A stretch of 13,997 nucleotides of DNA from Bacteriovoracaceae bacterium UBA1511 (GTDB lineage: Bacteria > Bdellovibrionota > Bacteriovoracia > Bacteriovoracales > Bacteriovoracaceae): NCBI GenBank assembly GCA_002323535.1, contig DCQT01000112.1:1-13997 (forward strand). Direction: 5' to 3'. The notes beneath the pieces are model-generated. The model was not told where the DNA came from, did not search any database, and worked only from the letters and a program-made list of their open reading frames with translations. The position numbers and the translations under genes were made by a program. Below are positions 1 to 6,723 of this stretch, in pieces. Each line of letters starts with the position of its first letter. The first letter of the stretch is position 1.

Positions 1-42
1 ATGGCTGAAGCTAACAAAGCTTTTGCCCACCTTAAGTGGTAA
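1..42 (+). CDS. rpsG: 30S ribosomal protein S7, C-terminal fragment (5' part outside window)
   Basis: The first 42 bases translate in frame 1 to MAEANKAFAHLKW followed by TAA. This closely matches the well-known C-terminal end of bacterial S7 (family form MAEANKAFAHYRW). S7 is a primary 16S rRNA-binding protein that organises the 30S head and lines the mRNA exit region near the E site. The ATG at base 1 is an internal Met, not a start. The protein ends right after the Trp, so it lacks the C-terminal tail seen in some E. coli strains. Its place upstream of fusA is the usual str-operon order. A strong terminator follows at once, so S7 probably ends its transcript here. Confidence 0.9.
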   Translation: MAEANKAFAHLKW

Positions 43-65
43 CTAATAATTTATTTTTAAATTTG

Positions 66-98
66 AAAGGGCTTTCATATGAAAGCCCTTTTTATTTT
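66..98 (+). terminator. Rho-independent terminator after rpsG
   Basis: An 11-bp perfect inverted repeat (AAAGGGCTTTC at 66-76, GAAAGCCCTTT at 81-91) with a 4-base ATAT loop is followed by a T-rich tail broken by one A (92-99). It lies 24 bases after the rpsG stop and 20 bases before the fusA ATG. On the minus strand the hairpin has no T run after it, so it should work mainly on rightward transcription. It separates S12/S7 transcription from fusA, or sets a read-through ratio. Confidence 0.9.
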
Positions 99-118
99 TA
101 GACAGGTAAATAATAACT

Positions 119-2200
119 ATGTCGGATCAAATACGAAATATAGGAATAATGGCACATATTGATGCCGGAAAAACAACAACTACAGAAAGAATTCTTTATT
201 ACACTGGAGTTAATCATAAAATTGGAGAGGTTCATGATGGCGCTGCTACTATGGACTGGATGGTTCAGGAACAAGAAAGGGGTATTACTATTACTGCTGC
301 TGCTACAAAGTGTCAGTGGGAAAATTATGACATTAATATAATAGATACTCCTGGTCATGTCGATTTCACTGTAGAGGTAGAGCGATCGCTGCGGGTACTT
401 GATGGTGCAATTTGCGTTTTTGATGGGGTCGCAGGCGTTGAGCCACAGACAGAAACAGTTTGGGCGCAGGCTAATAAATATAACGTACCTCGAATATGTT
501 TTGTTAATAAACTTGATCGAGTTGGCGCAGACCTCAGCGAGACTGTTCAGCAAATATGCTCAAAGTTTGATACGCTTCCTGCCGTTCTATACGAAGGAAA
601 ATTCAATGAGGGGGAGCTTGTAGGGCTGTATGATATTTTAAACTTAGAGGAAATAGTTTTTGAGGACAGTTCAAACGGTGCGACATTTGAAAGATTTAAA
701 ATCAGTGAATCACTGATTGATGAGTATGAATCCAAGAGAAACTCGATTCTTGAACTTATTGCTGATTTCTCCGACGAAGTTGCCGAGTCATACTTGGAAG
801 GAGAGACCATCTCAACCAAGGTAATAAAAGAACATTTGAGGTGTTTAACTTTAGAGTTAAAAGTTACACCTGTTGTTTGTGGGTCCGCTTTTAAAAATAA
901 AGGTGTTCAACAAGTACTTGATGCTGTTTGTGATTATTTACCATCACCAATAGATAGAGGAGAGGTTACTGGTTCTCACCCCGATAAAGAGGAAAAAGTT
1001 GTAAATAAAAGGCCATTAGTCGAAGAATCATTTTCTGGAATGATTTTTAAAATCGCAAATGACTCCTTTGTTGGGAGCTTGGCTTTTTGTAGGGTTTATA
1101 GTGGGTCTCTGGCCCTCGGTGCTCAGGTATTGAATTCAAATAATGGAACTAAGCAAAGAATCCAAAAGATTATGCAAATACATGCTGATAAAAGAGTTGA
1201 AATTAAAGAGGCATTTGCAGGGGATATTGTGGCAATAGCAGGCTTGAAGAATATTCAGACAGGTCAGACCATATGTGACCCAAGAGCACAAGTTATTTTC
1301 GATAAAATGGAGTATCCGGATCCAGTGATATCAGTAGCAGTAGAGCCCAAAACTAGTGCTGACGAAAAAAAACTAGAAACAAGTCTTGAATTACTTATAA
1401 ATGAAGACCCAAGTTTAGTATTAGATAAAAATACTGAAACAGGTCAAACTCTTATTAAAGGAATGGGGGAATTACATTTGGAAATTGTTGTAGATAGACT
1501 TCAAAGAGAGCACAATGTTTCAGTTAATGTTGGCAGCCCTCAAGTGAGTTACCGCGAATCAATTTTCAATGACGTAATTCAGGAAACTAGGTTTGAATAC
1601 TCAGAGGGTGAAGAATTAAAAACATTAATTTCAAAAATAGAAATTACACGGGTCGCATCAGAAGAGATAGCTGTAATTTTTGAAAATCAAAAAGTAAAAA
1701 TTCCACTTGAGCTTAAAAATGCATTTACGGAGCAATTTCAGCAGTCGTCAAAAGGCGGGCTTATGGCTGGTTTTCCGATGGTGGGTTTAGAGATCAGGGT
1801 CAGGGAATTAATATTTGAAGAAGGTGTATCTGAAGTAAATATAAGAAGGCTTGTTAATAGTATTTTTAGAGAGTTGGTTGAAAAAAATAAAATTGAAAAA
1901 GCACTCTTGGAGCCCATCATGGAAGTAGTAATAAGCTTACCTGGAGATTTTAGTGGTGATGTTATTGCAGATTTAAACTCAAAAAATGGCTTAATAAAAT
2001 CAATAGAGCCAACTCAGGCTGACAGAGAGTTAATAACTGTAGAAATGCCTTTGGAAGGAATGTTTGGATACACAACAGACCTAAGGTCGAAAACAAAAGG
2101 TAGGGGGCAATATTCCATGAAATTTCAGGAGTTTAGACGGGTCAAACATGCTAAGGAAAGGCAAATCCTAAAAAAATTAGGATTAATATTTGATATATAA
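119..2200 (+). CDS. fusA: Elongation factor G-family GTPase, EFG2-like (degenerate domain IV)
   Basis: This 693-aa translational GTPase has normal EF-G length. The G domain is complete: P-loop AHIDAGKTT (12-20), switch I RGITITAAAT (54-63), DTPGH (76-80), NKLD (130-133) and GSAFKN (255-260). Domain II lies at about 300-395, domain III at about 400-475 (GMGELHLEIVVDR) and domain V at about 600-672. Domain IV (about 476-598) is unlike translocating EF-G. The SGGRGQYG loop is absent, and the tip loop with HDVDSS (E. coli His583) reads FEEGVSEVN (567-574 region). From memory this resembles mitochondrial EF-G2 and spdEFG2, which drive ribosome recycling with RRF rather than translocation; RNSILELIADFSDE (207-220) also looks EFG2-like. 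The SD (AGG, 104-106) is 12 bases upstream and weak. It is the only EF-G here, with no tuf beside it. The EF-G family is certain; the subclass is inference. Confidence 0.93.
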   Translation: MSDQIRNIGIMAHIDAGKTTTTERILYYTGVNHKIGEVHDGAATMDWMVQEQERGITITAAATKCQWENYDINIIDTPGHVDFTVEVERSLRVLDGAICVFDGVAGVEPQTETVWAQANKYNVPRICFVNKLDRVGADLSETVQQICSKFDTLPAVLYEGKFNEGELVGLYDILNLEEIVFEDSSNGATFERFKISESLIDEYESKRNSILELIADFSDEVAESYLEGETISTKVIKEHLRCLTLELKVTPVVCGSAFKNKGVQQVLDAVCDYLPSPIDRGEVTGSHPDKEEKVVNKRPLVEESFSGMIFKIANDSFVGSLAFCRVYSGSLALGAQVLNSNNGTKQRIQKIMQIHADKRVEIKEAFAGDIVAIAGLKNIQTGQTICDPRAQVIFDKMEYPDPVISVAVEPKTSADEKKLETSLELLINEDPSLVLDKNTETGQTLIKGMGELHLEIVVDRLQREHNVSVNVGSPQVSYRESIFNDVIQETRFEYSEGEELKTLISKIEITRVASEEIAVIFENQKVKIPLELKNAFTEQFQQSSKGGLMAGFPMVGLEIRVRELIFEEGVSEVNIRRLVNSIFRELVEKNKIEKALLEPIMEVVISLPGDFSGDVIADLNSKNGLIKSIEPTQADRELITVEMPLEGMFGYTTDLRSKTKGRGQYSMKFQEFRRVKHAKERQILKKLGLIFDI
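2164..2184 (+). other. Inverted repeat inside the 3' end of fusA
   Basis: AATCCTAA (2164-2171) and TTAGGATT (2177-2184) form a perfect 8-bp stem around a loop of five A. It falls in the last codons of fusA (coding for the QILKKLGL region), just before the S10 promoter candidate. It has only two G-C pairs and no T run after it, so it is at best a pause site or weak end-protecting hairpin. It may simply follow from coding a Lys/Leu-rich tail in AT-rich DNA. Confidence 0.35.
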
Positions 2201-2207
2201 AAAACAA

Positions 2208-2236
2208 TTGACATTTTTTAATATAGGTTTTAAAAG
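2208..2236 (+). promoter_or_regulatory. Candidate sigma-70 type promoter for the S10 operon
   Basis: A perfect TTGACA -35 box (2208-2213) is followed after 17 bases by TAAAAG (2231-2236), which matches 4 of 6 bases of the -10 consensus. Transcription would begin near 2243 and leave a leader of about 17 bases before the rpsJ ATG, with the SD GGAG at 2250-2253. It fills the place where tuf normally lies. The leader is far too short for an E. coli-type L4-binding S10 leader. Confidence 0.55.
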
Positions 2237-2259
2237 TGCCAGACTAAATGGAGAAATGA

Positions 2260-2568
2260 ATGAAGTCAGTTAGATTGAGAATTAAGTTAAGAGCTTACGA
2301 CCATAAATTATTAGATAATTCTGTAGAAGAAATAGTTCATGCAGCAAAGGAAACTGGAGCTAGAATTGCTGGTCCGATTCCACTTCCAACTGAAATAAAC
2401 AAATTTACAGTTCTCAGAGGACCTCACATTGATAAAAAATCAAGAGAGCAATTTGAAATGAGAACTCATAAAAGATTAGTAGATATATTAGACCCTACAC
2501 AGCAAACCGTAGACAGCCTTATGAAATTGGATTTGTCTTCAGGTGTTGATGTAGAAATAAAATATTAA
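2260..2568 (+). CDS. rpsJ: 30S ribosomal protein S10 / NusE
   Basis: This 102-aa protein is the usual S10 length. It has the N-terminal RLRIKLRAYDH strand (5-15), the GPIPLPT loop (38-44) and MRTHKRLVDI (67-76), all typical of S10. S10 sits in the 30S head and, as NusE, joins NusB in transcription antitermination of rRNA operons. The start ATG is well supported by GGAG six bases upstream, within a short 59-base gap that carries a promoter candidate. A second gap of 52 bases follows before rplC, so rpsJ is the least tightly packed gene of the S10 run. Nothing looks damaged or transferred. Confidence 0.97.
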   Translation: MKSVRLRIKLRAYDHKLLDNSVEEIVHAAKETGARIAGPIPLPTEINKFTVLRGPHIDKKSREQFEMRTHKRLVDILDPTQQTVDSLMKLDLSSGVDVEIKY

Positions 2569-2577
2569 TATTTAAAA

Positions 2578-2616
2578 CCATGACTGCATCCCGAAGGGTG
2601 GGTGATGCAATGGAGG
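2578..2616 (+). promoter_or_regulatory. RNA hairpin overlapping the rplC ribosome binding site
   Basis: The rpsJ-rplC gap folds as TGCATC (2585-2590) with GATGCA (2604-2609), extended inward by CC/GG (2591-2592 with 2601-2602, one bulged T at 2603) around a loop GAAGGGTG. An outer CCAT (2578-2581) can pair with ATGG (2610-2613) past a 3-base bulge. That outer pairing would hide the first two G of the L3 SD GGAGG (2612-2616). The layout suggests translational control of rplC. It is a structure read by eye, with no known ligand. Confidence 0.5.
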
Positions 2617-2620
2617 CAAA

Positions 2621-3292
2621 ATGTCAGAAGAAAAATCTGAAAAAACTGCTACAACCACAAATGAAATAGTAGCAAAAAAATCTGGGATGACCAGAATCTT
2701 TGACGAAAACGGTAATCATGTTCCTGTTACTGTTCTTGAGCTTGTAAATAATTACGTGATTCAGGAAAAAACACCAGGTAGTGATGGATACTCATCGGTA
2801 AAAATCGGTTTCGGAGAAAAAAGAAAATCACTAATTAATTCCCCCTTGTCCGGTGAACTCAAAAAAGCAAATATTGACCAAGACCTTCTTCCATCAAAGT
2901 TTTTAGAGTTTTCTACGGTCGAAAACCCAACTTTAGGGAGCAAACTAATCCCAGAAAACTTTACCAAAGGTACCATTGTAAAGGTTACGGGTACATCTAA
3001 AGGTAAAGGTTTTGCAGGTGTAATGAAAAGGTATGGCTTTTCTGGTGGTCCGGCAGCTCACGGTTCAAAATTTCATAGGACAACAGGTTCAATTGGAAAT
3101 AGAGCAACGCCAGGAAGAGTATGGAAAGGGAAGAAAATGCCTGGGCATATGGGTTGTGAGACAAAGACTATTAAAAATCTAAGGGTTCAGGAGTTAAATC
3201 TAGAGTTAGGTTATATGTTGATTAAGGGCTCTGTTCCTGGGCACAAAGATAGTTTCGTAAAATTGCAAATAACGAAAAAGGCGAGTGAATAA
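2621..3292 (+). CDS. rplC: 50S ribosomal protein L3
   Basis: L3 binds 23S rRNA early in 50S assembly and reaches toward the peptidyl transferase centre. The 223-aa protein has the conserved KKSGMTRIF entry (19-27), the basic loop TGTSKGKGFAGVMKR (123-137) and the family signature around RATPGRVWKGKKMPGHMG (161-178). The N-terminus carries about 14 extra residues rich in Glu, Lys and Thr before the point where most L3 proteins start (IVAKKSGMTRIF). No ATG lies nearer, and a strong SD GGAGG (2612-2616) sits 4 bases before this ATG, so the extension is probably real. A hairpin overlaps that SD. The stop codon overlaps the rplD start as TAATG, which points to coupled translation. Confidence 0.97.
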   Translation: MSEEKSEKTATTTNEIVAKKSGMTRIFDENGNHVPVTVLELVNNYVIQEKTPGSDGYSSVKIGFGEKRKSLINSPLSGELKKANIDQDLLPSKFLEFSTVENPTLGSKLIPENFTKGTIVKVTGTSKGKGFAGVMKRYGFSGGPAAHGSKFHRTTGSIGNRATPGRVWKGKKMPGHMGCETKTIKNLRVQELNLELGYMLIKGSVPGHKDSFVKLQITKKASE

Positions 3293-3906
3293 TGTTTTCG
3301 GTAAAATTATTTGGTAAAAATTTAGGCACAGCAAAAAAAGATATTGAAATAAATCTCAATGAAGATACTTACTCGGTATCAAGTGTTCATCAAGTGGTTA
3401 AGGCAACTCTTGCCAACAGACGGCAAGGCAACGCTTCTACAAAGACTCGTTCTATGGTTTCGGGCGGAGGTGCAAAGCCTTTTAAGCAAAAAGGAACAGG
3501 TCGAGCAAGGCAGGGATCAAGTAGATCTCCATTGATGCCAGGTGGTGGGACAGCATTTGGGCCATCTCCGAGATCTTTTGCTCAAAAAGTTAATAAGAAA
3601 ATGATGCTCACTGCAATTGAAACCATCCTTATTGATAAAATTCAGACAGGTAACCTGTTAGTGACCGAGGGTTTCGAGTTAACTGGGAAGACAAAGGAAG
3701 TAGCAGCGTTACTAAATGAGAAGGGCTGTAATAATTCTTACATTGTATCAATGAATGATGACATTGTTCTCAGAGCAGGGAGAAATCTTTCAGGAGTTAA
3801 GACATCTGCAGTCAAGGGTTTCAGTGTTTATGAAGCAGTGAAGTTTGAAAAATTAGTGATCACAGAGGACGCTCTAAATACTTTGACCAAAAGGTTGGTG
3901 AAATAA
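3292..3906 (+). CDS. rplD: 50S ribosomal protein L4
   Basis: L4 is an early 23S-binding protein whose long loop lines the nascent-peptide exit tunnel. This 204-aa protein shows the tunnel-loop signature GGGAKPFKQKGTGRARQGS (58-76) followed by the Gly-rich GGGTAFGPSPRS (84-95). The C-terminal half has the expected alpha/beta fold sequence (VKTSAVKGFSVYEAVKFEKLVIT). The start is fixed by the TAATG overlap with rplC. In E. coli L4 also represses its own operon through the S10 leader; that leader is missing here, so any feedback would need another site, such as the hairpin before rplC. The gene ends in another TAATG overlap with rplW. Confidence 0.97.
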   Translation: MFSVKLFGKNLGTAKKDIEINLNEDTYSVSSVHQVVKATLANRRQGNASTKTRSMVSGGGAKPFKQKGTGRARQGSSRSPLMPGGGTAFGPSPRSFAQKVNKKMMLTAIETILIDKIQTGNLLVTEGFELTGKTKEVAALLNEKGCNNSYIVSMNDDIVLRAGRNLSGVKTSAVKGFSVYEAVKFEKLVITEDALNTLTKRLVK

Positions 3907-4193
3907 TGAACTTGGAAAATATTATAATTAAACCAATTGTTAGCGAAAAAGCCAGTAAGCTTTCAGAAAAGCAAAACGTTTATTGTTTTAAAGTTAATTT
4001 AAAGGCAAGTAAAAATCATGTAAGGCAGGCAATTGAAAGCTTTTATAATGTAAAAGTTCTCAGCTGCAAAACAAGTGTTCTTCCAGGTAAAGTTAAAAGA
4101 ACTGCTAAGGGGACAAAAAAGTCCTCTAGTTGGAAAAAAGCTTTCGTTGAAATTAGTAAAGATCAGACAATAAAATTGTTTGATGGTATTTAG
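3906..4193 (+). CDS. rplW: 50S ribosomal protein L23
   Basis: L23 sits at the exit of the peptide tunnel, where trigger factor and SRP dock. The 95-aa protein has the diagnostic N-terminal KPIVSEKA (9-16), the helix NHVRQAIESFYNVKV (37-51) and a basic loop (about 60-76) followed by the final strand KKAFVEISKDQTIKLFDGI. Length and order match the family. The start shares its A with the rplD stop (TAATG), so translation is probably coupled. Seventeen bases separate it from rplB. No oddities seen. Confidence 0.97.
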   Translation: MNLENIIIKPIVSEKASKLSEKQNVYCFKVNLKASKNHVRQAIESFYNVKVLSCKTSVLPGKVKRTAKGTKKSSSWKKAFVEISKDQTIKLFDGI

Positions 4194-4210
4194 GAATAAA
4201 GAGGATTCTT

Positions 4211-5038
4211 ATGGCTATAAAAAAGTATAATCCATACACGCCAAGTAAAAGAAATATGACTACTCTTGTAGATAAGAATTTATCGAAGGAGAAGCCATTA
4301 AAGTCGCTACTTGCAAAAATTAAAAAGACAGATGGTAGAAATAATTTAGGTAGAATTACTGTCAGGAGAAGAGGCGGTGGTGTTAAGAGACGTTACCGAG
4401 TAATTGATTTCAAGAGAAACAAAGTCGATATACCAGCCAAAGTTAGTGGTATTTTTTACGATCCAAACAGAAGTGCAAACTTAGCTCTTCTCACATATCT
4501 GGATGGGCATAAAAGTTTTATTATATGCCCCGCAGGTTTAGCTGTTGGTGATACTGTTATTAGTGGTGAGTCGGCAGACATCAAGGTTGGCAACTCTAAA
4601 TTATTAAGTCAAATGCCAGTTGGTACACTAGTGCATAATGTTGAACTATCTCCGGGCGCTGGGGCGCAACTTGCTAGAAGCGCTGGAAGTTATGTTCAAA
4701 TAATGGCTAAAGAAGAAAAGTTTGTACTACTTAGATTACCATCCGGTGAAGTTCGTAAAGTACCCTCTGTTTGCAGGGCTACCATCGGCCAAGTGGGTAA
4801 CTTGGAACACGAGCAACAAGTACTAGGTAAGGCAGGTAAGTCAAGATTGCTTGGTCGTCGTCCTAAAGTTCGTGGGGTTGTTATGAATCCAGTTGATCAT
4901 CCACACGGTGGTGGTGAAGGTAGAACTAGCGGTGGTAGACATCCTGTGTCTCCTTGGGGAACACCGACGAAGGGGTATAAGACTAGGAAAAATAAACGAA
5001 CTAACGTTTTTATTGTTAAGAGACGTAAGAATAAATAA
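4211..5038 (+). CDS. rplB: 50S ribosomal protein L2
   Basis: L2 is needed for subunit joining and lies near the peptidyl transferase centre. The 275-aa protein is the standard length. It has the N-terminal basic entry (KKYNPYTPSKRNMT), the RRRGGGVKRRYRVIDFKR segment (52-69), two central beta-barrel domains and the highly conserved NPVDHPHGGGEGRTSGGRHP (226-245). His230 corresponds to E. coli His229. The C-terminus is the usual basic tail. The SD AGAGGA is about 7 bases before the ATG. The rplB stop is followed within 9 bases by rpsS, whose SD (AAGGA) overlaps the rplB stop. Confidence 0.98.
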   Translation: MAIKKYNPYTPSKRNMTTLVDKNLSKEKPLKSLLAKIKKTDGRNNLGRITVRRRGGGVKRRYRVIDFKRNKVDIPAKVSGIFYDPNRSANLALLTYLDGHKSFIICPAGLAVGDTVISGESADIKVGNSKLLSQMPVGTLVHNVELSPGAGAQLARSAGSYVQIMAKEEKFVLLRLPSGEVRKVPSVCRATIGQVGNLEHEQQVLGKAGKSRLLGRRPKVRGVVMNPVDHPHGGGEGRTSGGRHPVSPWGTPTKGYKTRKNKRTNVFIVKRRKNK

Positions 5039-5047
5039 GGAATAACT

Positions 5048-5326
5048 ATGGCAAGATCATTAAAAAAAGGACCATTTGTTTCTGAATCATTACTAAAAAA
5101 AGCTGTTTCTGCGATTGAGTCTGGAAGCACTGGGAAAGTTATCAAGACTTGGAGTAGAAGCACTACAATTATTCCTGACTTCATTGGATTAACTTTTGCT
5201 GTTCACAACGGTAAAAAATTCGTTCCTGTTTATGTCACTGATAATATGATTGGTCACAAATTAGGTGAATTCTCTCCGACCAGGACATATTATGGACATG
5301 GTGCGGACAAGAAGGGGAAAAAATAA
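5048..5326 (+). CDS. rpsS: 30S ribosomal protein S19
   Basis: S19 forms a complex with S13 in the 30S head and contacts the A-site finger of 23S rRNA. The 92-aa protein starts with the classic MARSLKKGPFV and carries the signature GHKLGEFSPTRTY (69-81). The usually invariant WSRRSTI reads WSRSTTI (35-41), a small variation at a normally Arg-rich spot. SD AAGGA lies over the preceding rplB stop. It ends in a TAATG overlap with rplV, so L22 translation is likely coupled to S19. Confidence 0.97.
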   Translation: MARSLKKGPFVSESLLKKAVSAIESGSTGKVIKTWSRSTTIIPDFIGLTFAVHNGKKFVPVYVTDNMIGHKLGEFSPTRTYYGHGADKKGKK

Positions 5327-5661
5327 TGCAAGTATTAGTTAGATGTAACAACGTTGGCATTTCTGCTCACAAGGTTCGTAAGGTGGCGGATTTAATTCGT
5401 GGTAAAAAAGCTTCTTATGCTTCTAGGCTACTTCGATTTAATGAAAAAAAGGAAATTAGCCTTATGCTTTATAAGCTATTAAACAGTGGCTTAACCATTG
5501 CGGCTAATGATAAAAATCTTGATGTTGATAACCTTGTTGTTGACACGATTTTTGTTGATGAAGGCAAGACTCTCAAAAGAGTTCAACCACGAGCTCAGGG
5601 AAGAGCCTTCAGAATTAGAAAAAGAACTAGCAACGTAGCTCTTGGCTTAAAAGAAAAGTAG
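5326..5661 (+). CDS. rplV: 50S ribosomal protein L22
   Basis: L22 touches all 23S rRNA domains and its beta hairpin lines the exit tunnel near the macrolide site. The 111-aa protein shows ISAHKVRKVADLIRG (12-26) and the C-terminal hairpin signature KRVQPRAQGRAFRIRKRTS (84-102), which covers the tunnel loop. Length is standard. The start is set by the TAATG junction with rpsS. The SD GTAGGA for the next gene, rpsC, overlaps the L22 stop. No sign of truncation. Confidence 0.97.
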   Translation: MQVLVRCNNVGISAHKVRKVADLIRGKKASYASRLLRFNEKKEISLMLYKLLNSGLTIAANDKNLDVDNLVVDTIFVDEGKTLKRVQPRAQGRAFRIRKRTSNVALGLKEK

Positions 5662-5666
5662 GATTT

Positions 5667-6293
5667 ATGGGACAAAAAGTACATCCATATGGATTTAGAT
5701 TAGGTTACATCAAAGATTGGCAATCATCTTGGTATTCAAAGAATGATTATAAAAACTCACTCGAGGAAGATATAAAAATTCGTGAATATATTGAAAAAAA
5801 TTTAAAAAACGCTGCAGTTGCTAAAACTGAAATTTCAAGAAGCTCTGGTGTTGTAAAGATAACAGTTAGTACAGCTAAACCTGGTGTTGCTATCGGTAAA
5901 AAAGGCGCTGGAATTGATAAAATTAGAAATGATTTAAACAAATTTGTTAGAGATAATGTCGTTTTTAATATTAGCGAAGTAAAGCGACCAGACGCTGAAG
6001 CAAAGCTCATTGCTGAGAATATCGCATCCCAACTCGAAAAAAGAGTAGCTTTTAGACGAGCGATGAAAAAAGTTATGCAAAACGCATTTAGAGCTGGTGT
6101 TAAAGGTATTAAAGTTAGGACGTCTGGTAGGCTCGGTGGCGCAGAGATGGCTAGGGCTGAGGGTTATAGCGAAAGAAAGGTTCCTTTGCACACGCTACGT
6201 GCTGACATTGATTACAATACAGCTGAAGCCAAAACGACCTACGGTATCATCGGGGTAAAAGTTTGGGTTTACAAAGGCGAGATTTTTAAATAA
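5667..6293 (+). CDS. rpsC: 30S ribosomal protein S3
   Basis: S3 lies at the mRNA entry channel and, with S4 and S5, gives the ribosome helicase activity. The N-terminal GQKVHPYGFRLG (2-13), a KH type-II RNA-binding domain with the loop IGKKGAGI (77-84), and the C-terminal domain signature VRTSGRLGGAEMARAE (150-165) are all present. At 208 aa it is shorter than E. coli S3 (233) because it stops straight after VWVYKGEIFK, without the basic C-terminal tail. Such short S3 forms are known in several lineages. SD GTAGGA lies 4-5 bases upstream of the ATG. Confidence 0.97.
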   Translation: MGQKVHPYGFRLGYIKDWQSSWYSKNDYKNSLEEDIKIREYIEKNLKNAAVAKTEISRSSGVVKITVSTAKPGVAIGKKGAGIDKIRNDLNKFVRDNVVFNISEVKRPDAEAKLIAENIASQLEKRVAFRRAMKKVMQNAFRAGVKGIKVRTSGRLGGAEMARAEGYSERKVPLHTLRADIDYNTAEAKTTYGIIGVKVWVYKGEIFK

Positions 6294-6306
6294 TTGAGGT
6301 AATGAT

Positions 6307-6714
6307 ATGCTTAGTCCAAAAAAAGTAAAGTGGAGAAAACAGCAAAAAGGTCGAATGAAAGGTGTTGCAAATAGAGGCAATACCATTACATTTGGAGAAT
6401 TTGCTATTCAAGCAACGAGTTGTGGGTATGTCACAAATAGACAAATAGAAGCAGCCCGTATTGCAATGACAAGGAAAATTAAAAGAGGTGGACAGGTCTG
6501 GATTAAAATCTTTCCTGATAAGGTTCTAACTAAGAAACCAGCCGAAGTAAGAATGGGAAAGGGTAAGGGGAGTCCTGAGCACTGGGTTGCCGTAATCAAG
6601 CCTGGCAGAGTAATGTTTGAGATAAAGCATGAGGACGCCGAACTTTCGAAAGAGGCACTGAAGTTAGCAATGTACAAATTACCTGTTAAAACGAAAATTC
6701 TCAAAAGAGATTAG
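6307..6714 (+). CDS. rplP: 50S ribosomal protein L16
   Basis: L16 helps position the A-site tRNA and is a late-assembly protein of the 50S central protuberance base. The 135-aa protein has the MLSPKKVKWRKQQKGR start, RQIEAARIAMTRKIKRGG (45-62) and VRMGKGKGSPEHWVAVIKPG (81-100). Arg82 matches E. coli Arg81, the residue hydroxylated by YcfD/RoxA. The SD GAGG sits in a block, GAGGTAATGATATG, that is found unchanged before rpmD. The stop is followed directly by the rpmC SD. Confidence 0.97.
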   Translation: MLSPKKVKWRKQQKGRMKGVANRGNTITFGEFAIQATSCGYVTNRQIEAARIAMTRKIKRGGQVWIKIFPDKVLTKKPAEVRMGKGKGSPEHWVAVIKPGRVMFEIKHEDAELSKEALKLAMYKLPVKTKILKRD

Positions 6715-6723
6715 GTGTATGCT

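Noticed and set aside
63..98. TTGAAA plus a T-rich -10 as a fusA promoter
   Set aside because: The boxes overlap the terminator stem and the spacing (about 24 bases) is wrong.
98..553. Open frame on the minus strand opposite the start of fusA (and similar minus-strand frames at 547-819, 4897-5184, 8993-9364, 10106-10483 and 10888-11238)
   Set aside because: They lie opposite clearly real genes, have compositions that mirror the opposite strand and match no family I know.
1544..1800. A frameshift or assembly error as the cause of the odd EF-G domain IV
   Set aside because: The frame stays open, conserved motifs are in frame on both sides, and the replaced part is plausible protein that resembles EFG2-type proteins.
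4194..4208. GAAT/ATTC inverted repeat in the rplW-rplB gap
   Set aside because: Only four A/T-rich pairs around the SD; too weak to mean anything.
6715..6723. GTG start three codons before the L29 ATG
   Set aside because: It lies inside the SD of the ATG at 6724 and would not have an SD of its own; L29 begins at the ATG in related proteins.
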